Below are positions 7,792 to 15,211 of a stretch of 64,000 nt of DNA, one piece after another (position 1 is the first letter of the stretch; the number at the start of each line of letters is the position of its first letter). Both the position numbers and the translations under genes were made by a program. The notes beneath the pieces were generated by a model, which was given only the letters and a program-made list of their open reading frames with translations, made no database searches and was not told the origin of the DNA. Source of the stretch: Candidatus Peribacteraceae bacterium (GTDB lineage: Bacteria > Patescibacteriota > Gracilibacteria > Peribacterales > Peribacteraceae); NCBI GenBank assembly GCA_018061945.1, contig JAGOTD010000001.1, forward strand, positions 215,050 to 279,049, written 5' to 3'.

Positions 7792-8673
7792 ATGAAGAAG
7801 AAAAACTTTGCGAGTCAGATTGGTTCTGCCGCTTTGGTTGCGGCAATTGTCTCCGGAGCTGTCACGTCTGCCAGCCTGTCTTTTGCCGAAAGTGCGAGTG
7901 ACACATATCAGCCAAAAATGTCGATCGACGGTCAGACAAGGCCGCAGTTCCGTCCGATGGAACAGAACCATAACCTCGATCAAATGAAAAAGGCCGATGG
8001 CACTCAGGATAAATTTCGTCCTATGAATACGAACGATACAATGCTGCCACCGTCCGAGAACTTTAAGGGTGACGTAAAGAATGCCGCTGGCAATCAGCCG
8101 ACCGATCGAATGCAGCAGCCGATGAAGCCATTCGACGTTTTCAAGAAACTTCTCAATGGCAAGGGCGAGCAGACGACTTCGGCTCCAACTACAGATGGAT
8201 CGAATCCATCCAATGAGCGCCGGATGTTACCTCCTCTTAAAAAAATGCCGATAGAGACAGACATGAAAAAGACTGAAGAAAGTTCGATGCCTCAAACCAT
8301 GACAACGGATCAGAAGAATGAAACGATGCAAAAGCACTCTGATCAGAAGCCAACTGGCAATGAGCAAATGGAGCAATCTAGGCCGCCGATGTCTGTTACT
8401 AGTCTCAAGAAAATGCTTACAAAGCTTGAGAAGCAGAAAGTTCTTTTGGCCAAGAAGGTCGCCTTAAACGACAAGCGCATTGCCGACACCGAGGCGAAGA
8501 TCGAAAAGACAACCAAGGAATCGCTGCTTAAGTCGCTCAATGCCAAGCTCGAACGTTACGAACTGGAAGGCGAAAAATTGGCTGAGCGCCTGGAAGATAT
8601 CGATGCTCAAATCGAAGACATCACTCTCACTATCGAAGAAATGGAGGTGATGGAAAGTGAGGTGACTGAATAA
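7792..8673 (+). CDS. Secreted low-complexity protein with C-terminal coiled coil
   Basis: 293 aa from the ATG at 7792, about 25 nt after the expected transcription start. A signal peptide (MKKKNFASQIGSAALVAAIV ... SLSFAES) is followed by a long Met/Gln/Pro/Lys-rich unstructured region (about 35-200) with recurring RPM/PMxx pieces such as QFRPMEQNHN and KFRPMNTND. The C-terminal 90 residues form a heptad-rich coiled coil (SLKKMLTKLEKQKVLLAKK, ERLEDIDAQIEDITLTIEEM). No family recognised. The promoter with extended -10 suggests strong expression, and a terminator follows. Probably an exported structural or envelope-associated protein (inference). Confidence 0.75.
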   Translation: MKKKNFASQIGSAALVAAIVSGAVTSASLSFAESASDTYQPKMSIDGQTRPQFRPMEQNHNLDQMKKADGTQDKFRPMNTNDTMLPPSENFKGDVKNAAGNQPTDRMQQPMKPFDVFKKLLNGKGEQTTSAPTTDGSNPSNERRMLPPLKKMPIETDMKKTEESSMPQTMTTDQKNETMQKHSDQKPTGNEQMEQSRPPMSVTSLKKMLTKLEKQKVLLAKKVALNDKRIADTEAKIEKTTKESLLKSLNAKLERYELEGEKLAERLEDIDAQIEDITLTIEEMEVMESEVTE

Positions 8674-8689
8674 GAAACCGCGCCACCAT

Positions 8690-8722
8690 AAAACGGCTCG
8701 CCGAACGGTGCGCCGTTTTTTT
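8690..8722 (+). terminator. Intrinsic terminator
   Basis: AAAACGGC (8690-8697) pairs with GCCGTTTT (8712-8719), followed by further T residues. It ends the preceding gene. Confidence 0.8.
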
Positions 8723-8855
8723 ATTTGCAATCTCGCGGCTCGAACGCCATATTCACAAAAAAATGCGACTGCATGAGATTGCCACAAACAAATTCATGTC
8801 TGTGCGCAAGCCCGGACAATTTTTTCGGACGCAAGACCCTCTATACTAAGCAGCA

Positions 8856-10652
8856 ATGCCTGCCAAGAAAAAATCCGCCCCGAAGACGAAAAAAGCTCAC
8901 GCCAAAAAGCCGGCGAAGCCACATAAGCATAAGAAAGTTGCGCCACACGCAGATGTTGCTTCTGCGCAACAATCTACCTCAAGTACTCCTCCGGCAGCAG
9001 TAACTCCAGGGTCCATTGGCACACCATTACCTGCTGCTGCTTCACCGATTGGAGCAGCATTGCCTTCCTCAACAACGCCTGCACCTCTTGGTGCGTCACT
9101 GCCCTCTGCCAATCCAGCTGCTTCCATTGGCGCTGCGCTGCCGAGCGCTGCTCCTCCTCCACCCGTTGTTCCGCTGGGAACATCACTACCTTCCGCCGCA
9201 GCACCACTCGGTTCACCGCTCCCTTCGCCAGCACCGCTGGGTGCATCTCTTCCTGCTGCGACTCCTTCATTTGGCTCTCCATTACCATCATTCACTCCTA
9301 CTCCAAAACCTACTGCGCCAACGATTGTAGAAAAACCGAGAGGACCAAATCTGCTCCAGCGCATCTTGCATGGTATTTTCCGTTCACGCATCGCGCGCAT
9401 CGGCATTCCGCTTGTCGTCGTAGTCGGCGCATTTTTTTTACTGCGCTCACTGCCGTGCAGCATTCATGGCGACTACAGCACGTGGCAAGTATGGGGACGC
9501 CTAGCGCCTAACCTCGTGTGCTCGCTGGATTTAAGCAATAACGCCACAAAAATAACAACCGCTGCTCTCGATAAGCGTATCGGCACATTCAAGAATCTGA
9601 CCGCGTTACACTTGGCCAATAATAAGTTGGCAACTATCGGTACATCAGTTTTTGCCTTACCGAAACTAGAAACACTCATTCTCGATGGCAATCGTTTAGT
9701 TGCTGTCCCAACCGATATCGACAAACTGTGGAAGCTATCCACACTGAGCCTTAAAAATAATGCACTGCGCGAACTGCCGCCGAATTTAATGAACATGCAG
9801 TCGGTCGTGCAATTGGATATATCGGCCAATCGCCTGCGTAATGTGCCCAAAAGCATGACGAGCATGAAAAACTTGCGCTCACTGAATATCTCACAAAATG
9901 CATTTAGTGGTATCACTCTCGAAGTGCGCAGCCTCACGCAGCTCACCGAATTGGTTGCGGGCGCTACGTCTCTCACTGCCGCTTCGCAGAAGAAAGTACA
10001 GACGCTCATGCCAGGCACCACTATTTATTGGAATAATGATGCGATGCTCTCCCGCGGACCAAAGTGGTATTCCGGCTTTCAGCTATCGGGATCGGGTGCA
10101 GCACTCAGTACACCTGGCGTAGTACCTGCGCGTCCCAAAGCCGTCACTGGCACACTTCTCTCTATTCCCATTGCACCGCCGGCAACCAAAGCAACGAAGG
10201 CAAAAAAAGCCGCCACTCCCTCGGCGCCGGCCGGCACTCCGCCAACATGTCCGAATATTTTGGATATGAATTCCTACAGCTTCTGCATTCCAGAAAAATG
10301 GACGACCGTCATCGACCTTACCAATAAGACAACCGAACTAGTGGATGCCAGCGGCACAACCGTTGCCACCATGAGCTGCCCGCTGAAGCCCGGTGAATTT
10401 AAAAACTGGGCGATTTCTACCAGCGCCAGAAGCTACGTACGGGATGGCAAAACGTATACGGCTGATTTGTGGATTGGTAGCGCAGTGGATGGCGCATCGG
10501 ATGATTTGCTCATACTGTTTGTGCATCTGAATGATCTCGCTCACTGGTATGGCGATGGATCGGCCGATGTAAAAGATTCCTGCATGATTGTCAGCACTCA
10601 GCCTCTTTACGATCAGGAGATTTTCCGGACTATTCTGGCATCCATCTATTAG
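8856..10652 (+). CDS. Membrane-anchored leucine-rich-repeat protein
   Basis: 598 aa. Layout: a Lys/Ala-rich cytoplasmic N-terminus (1-35); an Ala/Pro/Ser-rich region with repeated units such as PLGASLPSA and SIGAALPSA (about 45-150); one transmembrane helix (IGIPLVVVVGAFFLLRSL, near 185-205); then about five leucine-rich repeats of the LxxLxLxxNxL type (LTALHLANNKLATIG, LETLILDGNRLVAVP, LSTLSLKNNALRELP, VVQLDISANRLRNVP, LRSLNISQNAFS). A further Pro/Ala linker leads to a C-terminal domain of about 130 residues with a Cys pair, unrecognised. It is probably an adhesion or binding protein exposed outside the cell. Confidence 0.85.
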   Translation: MPAKKKSAPKTKKAHAKKPAKPHKHKKVAPHADVASAQQSTSSTPPAAVTPGSIGTPLPAAASPIGAALPSSTTPAPLGASLPSANPAASIGAALPSAAPPPPVVPLGTSLPSAAAPLGSPLPSPAPLGASLPAATPSFGSPLPSFTPTPKPTAPTIVEKPRGPNLLQRILHGIFRSRIARIGIPLVVVVGAFFLLRSLPCSIHGDYSTWQVWGRLAPNLVCSLDLSNNATKITTAALDKRIGTFKNLTALHLANNKLATIGTSVFALPKLETLILDGNRLVAVPTDIDKLWKLSTLSLKNNALRELPPNLMNMQSVVQLDISANRLRNVPKSMTSMKNLRSLNISQNAFSGITLEVRSLTQLTELVAGATSLTAASQKKVQTLMPGTTIYWNNDAMLSRGPKWYSGFQLSGSGAALSTPGVVPARPKAVTGTLLSIPIAPPATKATKAKKAATPSAPAGTPPTCPNILDMNSYSFCIPEKWTTVIDLTNKTTELVDASGTTVATMSCPLKPGEFKNWAISTSARSYVRDGKTYTADLWIGSAVDGASDDLLILFVHLNDLAHWYGDGSADVKDSCMIVSTQPLYDQEIFRTILASIY

Positions 10653-10716
10653 ATGATTAGGCTGATGCCGCAAAATTCATCGATTGAAAGACCTAGAAAG
10701 AGTAGTATGCGCACCT

Positions 10717-11973
10717 ATGGACGACATTTTCGATGTGATCGTTATCGGCGCGGGACCTGCCGGCATGATGGCGGCTGGCCGCGCGGCAGAATTCGGTAGA
10801 AAAGTGCTGCTGCTCGAAAAAAATGAGAAGCCAGGAAAGAAGTTGCTTATAACTGGCGGTGGTCGATGCAACGTCACCAATGCAGAGTTTGATAATCGCA
10901 GACTCGTCGAACGCTACGGGCCCAAAGGTAAAGCGCTGTTTTCAGCATTTGCCAAGTTTGATGCACAAGACACGCTCGATTTCTTCCATAAGCGCAATGT
11001 CCTCACGAAAATCGAAGAGGAGAAACGTGCGTTTCCGGTTTCGAATAAAGCCGAAGACATCTGGAAAGTGATGGTCGAGTACGTCAAAAAAAACAATGTG
11101 CAGCTCAAAACCCATGCAACCGTAAAGGGCTTTTCTGTTGATGATGCACGAATTTCTGGCGTGATGATGATCGATGGATCTCTTCTAAAGGCCAAAAACT
11201 ACATTCTCGCAACCGGCGGCAAATCGCATCCGGAAACCGGTTCAACTGGCGAAGGATTTCAGTGGCTCAAAAATATCGGGCATACGGTTATCGAGCCCGA
11301 CCCGGCACTTGTTCCCCTGTCGATACGAGAAAAGTGGGTGCCCGAGCTTTCGGGCATCAGCCTGAAAGGCGCCAAGATAACCGTGACGCAAGACGGCATT
11401 CGTCACGAAAGTCGTAAAGGAAAAATGCTATTTACCCACTTCGGCATCAGCGGACCGCTCGTGCTCAATATGAGTAAAGCGATCGGTGATTTACTGAAGA
11501 ATGGTGATGTAACTCTTTCACTCGATCTCTTCCCAGCACTTGATTCCGGCGCACTGGACCGAGAAATTCTCACGATTTTCGAGCGCCACAAAAATAAGAT
11601 GCTCAAAAACTGTCTGCATGAGCTGCTGGAAAACCGGATGGCGCAGATCGTGTTTCAAGTCGCCAAACTCGACGCCGAAAAACCGCTGTATCGCTTTACC
11701 AAGGAAGAGCGAACATTGCTTGTAAAAACCCTCAAAGACATGCGTATGACAGTTGCAGGATTACTCGGCGAAGACAAAGCGATCGTAACGAGTGGCGGCG
11801 TGGATTTGAAAGAAGTGCATTTCGGCAAGATGCAGTCGAAGTTGTTTGCCAACTTATTTTTTGCCGGCGATGTGCTGGATTTTGACCGGCCATCGGGCGG
11901 CTTTAGTCTGCAGATTTGCTGGACGACCGGATTTATTGCTGGCGAGAGTGCGGCGGCTGGCGAGACGGAATGA
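10717..11973 (+). CDS. BaiN/HI0933-family flavoprotein (NAD(P)/FAD-dependent oxidoreductase)
   Basis: 418 aa from the ATG at 10717; a TTG at 10684 is a less likely start. The N-terminus MDDIFDVIVIGAGPAGMMAA is a Rossmann FAD-binding motif, followed by VLLLEKNEKPGKKLLITGGG and RCNVTN, which are diagnostic for the HI0933/YhiN family. Further signatures are ATGGKSHPETGSTGEGF, FTHFGISGP, and near the end TSGGVDLKEV, LFFAGDVLDFDRPSGGF and GFSLQICWTTGFIAG. Members are flavin enzymes of mostly unknown substrate; BaiN acts on bile acid derivatives. Physiological role here unknown. Confidence 0.9.
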   Translation: MDDIFDVIVIGAGPAGMMAAGRAAEFGRKVLLLEKNEKPGKKLLITGGGRCNVTNAEFDNRRLVERYGPKGKALFSAFAKFDAQDTLDFFHKRNVLTKIEEEKRAFPVSNKAEDIWKVMVEYVKKNNVQLKTHATVKGFSVDDARISGVMMIDGSLLKAKNYILATGGKSHPETGSTGEGFQWLKNIGHTVIEPDPALVPLSIREKWVPELSGISLKGAKITVTQDGIRHESRKGKMLFTHFGISGPLVLNMSKAIGDLLKNGDVTLSLDLFPALDSGALDREILTIFERHKNKMLKNCLHELLENRMAQIVFQVAKLDAEKPLYRFTKEERTLLVKTLKDMRMTVAGLLGEDKAIVTSGGVDLKEVHFGKMQSKLFANLFFAGDVLDFDRPSGGFSLQICWTTGFIAGESAAAGETE

Positions 11974-11981
11974 TCCGTCTG

Positions 11982-12066
11982 AAAGTCGAGACGCGCCGGC
12001 CAGAAGATGAATATCAAATAAATATATAGGAGAAGGAAATTGCACTATCCGGCAGGTCTCGACTTT
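11982..12066. terminator. Long-range hairpin after the flavoprotein gene
   Basis: AAAGTCGAGAC (11982-11992) pairs with GTCTCGACTTT (12056-12066); CCGGCC/GGC pairs extend it, with an A/T-rich 60-nt loop. It may end the upstream transcript; the large loop is unusual for a terminator. Confidence 0.5.
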
Positions 12067-12144
12067 TCATCTTTCTCCTTGCTCATTTTTTCTAAGCGCC
12101 TACAATAGTTGAGTTCTAAACTATTTATTCCCCCCTACAATTCT

Positions 12145-12777
12145 ATGTCGCAATTCATCGATGCACTCAACTGGCGCTACGCGACTAAAAAGTTTGATGC
12201 TACCAAAAAAATCTCACAGGCTGATCTCGATGAACTGCTCGAATCTCTACGCCTTTCAGCTTCTTCCTACGGCTTACAACCATGGAAATTTTTAGTAATT
12301 ACGGATCCTGCCATGCGCCAGAAACTCCAAGCAGTGGCATGGAACCAGAGCCAAATAACCGAGTCATCGCACTTGATTGTTCTCTGTGCTAAAACCGATA
12401 TAGACGAACAGTACATCAAAGACTTCGTCGCCTTTACAGCCAAGGAGCGCGGTGCAGACCCGGCCACACTTGCTGGCTACCAAGAGATGATGGTCAAAAA
12501 TATTGCGTCTATGCCAATAGACATGAAACAAATCTGGATGGCCAAACAGGCCTACATTGCACTTGGAACACTCCTTACGGCTGCTGCCTTCAAGAAAATT
12601 GACGCAACTCCCATGGAAGGCTTCGATAAGGCAAAATTTGATGAAATACTCGACCTAAAAAAGAAAGGCTGGATGTCGGTTGTCGCCTGTCCTGTTGGCT
12701 ACCGCGCTGAAGATGATTATTTAGCCAAAGAGAAGAAAGTCAGATTTCCAAAGGAACAAGTAATTGAGATGATGTAA
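12145..12777 (+). CDS. Nitroreductase family NAD(P)H oxidoreductase
   Basis: 210 aa from the ATG at 12145. FMN-dependent nitroreductase fold: FIDALNWRYATKKFD at the start with the Arg/Lys flavin contacts, LRLSASSYGLQPWKFLVI, KQAYIALGTLLTAAA and the final GYRAEDDYLAKEKKVRF. It is closest in pattern to the NfsB/DrgA type, which reduces quinones and nitroaromatics. A stand-alone gene with its own terminator. The in-vivo substrate cannot be read from sequence. Confidence 0.9.
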   Translation: MSQFIDALNWRYATKKFDATKKISQADLDELLESLRLSASSYGLQPWKFLVITDPAMRQKLQAVAWNQSQITESSHLIVLCAKTDIDEQYIKDFVAFTAKERGADPATLAGYQEMMVKNIASMPIDMKQIWMAKQAYIALGTLLTAAAFKKIDATPMEGFDKAKFDEILDLKKKGWMSVVACPVGYRAEDDYLAKEKKVRFPKEQVIEMM

Positions 12778-12791
12778 TACATTACTCAAAG

Positions 12792-12820
12792 AAAGGCACT
12801 GGTTACAACCAGTGCCTTTT
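12792..12820 (+). terminator. Intrinsic terminator
   Basis: AAAGGCACTGGTT and AACCAGTGCCTTTT form a near-perfect stem with a 3-nt loop directly after the nitroreductase gene. Confidence 0.85.
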
Positions 12821-12893
12821 CGAAGTACGAATCTCGAATGACGAATTACGACCATTCGTAATTCGTAGAGCGTAATTCGCTATTCGTTTACGC
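12821..12893. repeat. GAATTACGA-family word repeat (intergenic copy 1)
   Basis: A palindrome built from variants of one word, GAATTACGA and its complement TCGTAATTC: the left half runs CGAAGTACGAATCTCGAATG, the right half CGTAATTCGTAGAGCG. It lies between convergent genes. The same words form an IVS helix in 23S (57204-57270) and part of the group I intron (55928-56000). Confidence 0.75.
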
Positions 12894-12922
12894 TGTAATC
12901 TATACAACCACCCGCTTGGTTG

Positions 12923-13417
12923 CTAAAAGTGGCAGCTACTCTTTCCTTGTTTCATCAGATATTTCTGATGATATTCCTCAGCCGGATAGAACGTGGTGGC
13001 TTCGACAACTTGCGTGACAATCGGCTTCTTCCATTTGCCCGATGCGTCGAGCGCCGCCTTGGAAGCCTCTGCCGCTTTCTGCTGATCTGGTGAGTGATAG
13101 AAAATAACGGAACGATACTGAGTGCCAAAATCCGGACCTTGGGCATTCATGGTTGTCGGATTGTGATTGTCCCAGAACACACCAAGAAGCGTGTCGTAAC
13201 TTATAAGCGAGGGATCGTATTGGACCTGCACCACTTCTGCGTGACCAGTTGTATCGGTACACACCAGGTGATAACCCGGATTTTCGACGGTGCCTCCTTC
13301 GTACCCGACAGCGGTATCGATGACTCCGGGAGTCGTACGAAACGTTTCCTCAACACCCCAAAAACACCCAGCACCAAAGGTAGCGAGCTCAGATTTTGTC
13401 GAAGAAGTGTTTTTCAT
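12923..13417 (-). CDS. msrA: Peptide methionine sulfoxide reductase MsrA
   Basis: 164 aa from the ATG at 13417. Reduces methionine-S-sulfoxide in proteins. The catalytic motif [10 protein letters not shown] is near the N-terminus, followed by VGYEGG (family GYxGG), [34 protein letters not shown] (shown here only as family regions) and the C-terminal segment [10 protein letters not shown] resolving cysteine may be the one in GKSSCHF at the C-terminus. Stand-alone minus-strand gene facing the nitroreductase. Confidence 0.93.
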   Translation of the reverse strand: MKNTSSTKSELATFGAGCFWGVEETFRTTPGVIDTAVGYEGGTVENPGYHLVCTDTTGHAEVVQVQYDPSLISYDTLLGVFWDNHNPTTMNAQGPDFGTQYRSVIFYHSPDQQKAAEASKAALDASGKWKKPIVTQVVEATTFYPAEEYHQKYLMKQGKSSCHF

Positions 13418-13537
13418 AGGGGCAAAGTATAGCAGAAAAGTCCGCAAACTGCAGATATTTCTCTCAAGAATTACCGGAATACTTCGATAATTCTCTTCTA
13501 TGACGTAAGACCGATGAATTTTTTACAAATAACGTAC

Positions 13538-13609
13538 AAGAACGTAGAACACAGAATGGAGAACGTTGAATGAATATTTTTATTCTATCGTTCTGTGTTC
13601 TACGTTCTT
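13538..13609. repeat. AGAACGTAGAACACAGAAT word-repeat palindrome
   Basis: A perfect 19-bp inverted repeat, AAGAACGTAGAACACAGAA (13538-13556) and its complement (13591-13609), with an A/T-rich 34-nt loop that itself contains further variants (GAACGTTGAATG). Related words (AGAATGTAGAATG) fill spacers of the ribosomal operon (23206-23238, 24109-24142, 33904-33948) and 1540-1575. Confidence 0.75.
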
Positions 13610-13662
13610 TCCAAGCTGATAGTTCCTTTTACAAAACTACAGTGTCATCAGAGCTATTCGAT

Positions 13663-14817
13663 CTACCCCGCATTCTGAATATTCACCAGTGTGCTTCCGC
13701 TACCAATGAGCGCTTGATCAATGCTATAGGCAAGCGCTAAAAAACGATGCCAACCGTTGTGCAATGCCGTCGTATTGTATTGCGTGGTATAGGGCAACTT
13801 GCGCAGAACGCTTATGATTTTATTATCGACAACAATATTGATGTGATCGATCATTTCCTTATCCTGTTCGCCAATTTGCAGGGTGATGGTACCAGCAAGA
13901 ATGGACTGACTTACTGGCGCTATAAATAGCATCGTCTTTACATTCTGTGGCAGGACAGCATCCACATTTATATCTTTAAATGCAGAGCCGGAGTGCTGCG
14001 ACGTGGTGGATAATGACAGAAGTGCTGCGGCTGCAGCAGCTTCGTTGTGGTAGCGCTTACGTCTAGCCAAAACAATACTCACGCCAATACCGAGTACCAC
14101 GAGAGTCATCAGAATAATCGATGGCAACACCCAATTCGGCTTGCCGTTTGGATCGTTGCCCCGAATGCCGAAAATGCTTTCCAGCAGAGTGCCGACCGGC
14201 TCAAAGACCGCACTTATCACACGCTGCGTACTGTTGATACTATCGATACGCTGCGGCGTTGGGAGTATCTCTGTTGTATTGGTACCCGAACTGGTATCGC
14301 CAAAGACACGCAAATCTCCAAACACATCGCGGCGGCGGGCAACCGTTGCGCGCACCGGCAGCACGGCGGCGGTTCCGAATTTTTTTACCATTTCTTTGTA
14401 CCGATCTTTTTCGATGTTCAAACTTTTTTTCTGTACGAGATCATCATACAAATGCATGCTGGACAGTGGTGTGAGTGTGCCGATTTCGATGGCGACGCGA
14501 ATGCTCAATGGCGCACCACCTTGCAGAAATCGCAGAACTTCCCGCACTGTTCCGCCGTCGAATCCTTCGGGATCATCCAAAATGCCCATAATGATATCGG
14601 CTCGCTGATCGTCGCGCAGCTCTACGCGCGTCTTAGGTCTGGAGCTAGCCGTACTCCCGCTCTCGGTGAGCACCGTACTCGAAACGTCGGATGTCGGTAT
14701 TTCCGCCGCAGCAACCATGCCGATTTCGTATAAGACAAACTGAATGCAGCACACCGTTGTCAGCAGGCTGACAAAAAGGAGTGAAACCGTCTTGCGGTGG
14801 CGCACAACGCAGATCAT
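13663..14817 (-). CDS. Membrane protein of unknown function with two membrane segments
   Basis: 384 aa. An N-terminal hydrophobic segment (TVSLLFVSLLTTVCCIQFVLY, about 10-30) is a signal or anchor. An extracytoplasmic part of about 200 residues with helical and Ser/Thr-rich stretches follows. A second transmembrane helix (LPSIILMTLVVLGIGVSIVL, about 231-250) carries a positive stop ARRKRYH. The C-terminal 130 residues are cytoplasmic by this topology and include an Ala-rich helix and beta-like ITLQIGEQDKEMIDHINIVV. It lies 22 bases downstream of the response regulator gene on the same strand, so it may be a member of that signalling operon. No family recognised. Confidence 0.7.
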   Translation of the reverse strand: MICVVRHRKTVSLLFVSLLTTVCCIQFVLYEIGMVAAAEIPTSDVSSTVLTESGSTASSRPKTRVELRDDQRADIIMGILDDPEGFDGGTVREVLRFLQGGAPLSIRVAIEIGTLTPLSSMHLYDDLVQKKSLNIEKDRYKEMVKKFGTAAVLPVRATVARRRDVFGDLRVFGDTSSGTNTTEILPTPQRIDSINSTQRVISAVFEPVGTLLESIFGIRGNDPNGKPNWVLPSIILMTLVVLGIGVSIVLARRKRYHNEAAAAAALLSLSTTSQHSGSAFKDINVDAVLPQNVKTMLFIAPVSQSILAGTITLQIGEQDKEMIDHINIVVDNKIISVLRKLPYTTQYNTTALHNGWHRFLALAYSIDQALIGSGSTLVNIQNAG

Positions 14818-14839
14818 GAATGTTTGCGTGGAAAATCGT

Positions 14840-15211
14840 TTACTCAGCCGGTAGATATTTTGCTACCTTGTCCCAGACAGCGGGCGCATCGTTGTCGGCT
14901 TTCACGATGTAATCTTCGGCACCCAAACGACGACACTCGGCCTTATCGATATCGAGACTCAAGTTGCTGAGCACCACAACAACCGGCAGACGCATCTCCT
15001 TCTTTTTGAAATGAGCCAAGACTTCGTAACCATCCATATTCGGCATGATCAAGTCGAGTAACAGCAGATCGAATTTCTCTTTAGCCAATGCATCGATTGC
15101 CATTTTGCCGTCGCCGACAACCGTTACTTTGACGTTCGGGTGCTGCTCGAAATGCGTCTTATAGAGCGTGGCAATAAATGCTTCGTCTTCAGCGATCAGA
15201 ATGTTTCTCAT
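14840..15211 (-). CDS. Single-domain response regulator (CheY-like receiver)
   Basis: 123 aa, receiver domain only. The acidic pocket is E8/D9, the phosphorylation site is D53 in LLLLDLIMPNMDGYE, the switch Ser is in VVVVLSNLS, and the conserved Lys is in EDYIVKADND. It has no output domain, so it must act by protein contact or be part of a phosphorelay. Its ATG overlaps the stop of the histidine kinase by 4 bases (ATGA), so the two are translationally coupled and almost certainly partners. Confidence 0.93.
   Translation of the reverse strand: MRNILIAEDEAFIATLYKTHFEQHPNVKVTVVGDGKMAIDALAKEKFDLLLLDLIMPNMDGYEVLAHFKKKEMRLPVVVVLSNLSLDIDKAECRRLGAEDYIVKADNDAPAVWDKVAKYLPAE

Noticed and set aside
12821..13609. 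Word repeats considered as a CRISPR array.
   Set aside because: Repeat units are short, overlapping and variable, with no constant spacers or cas genes; the structure is a hairpin and not a repeat-spacer array.
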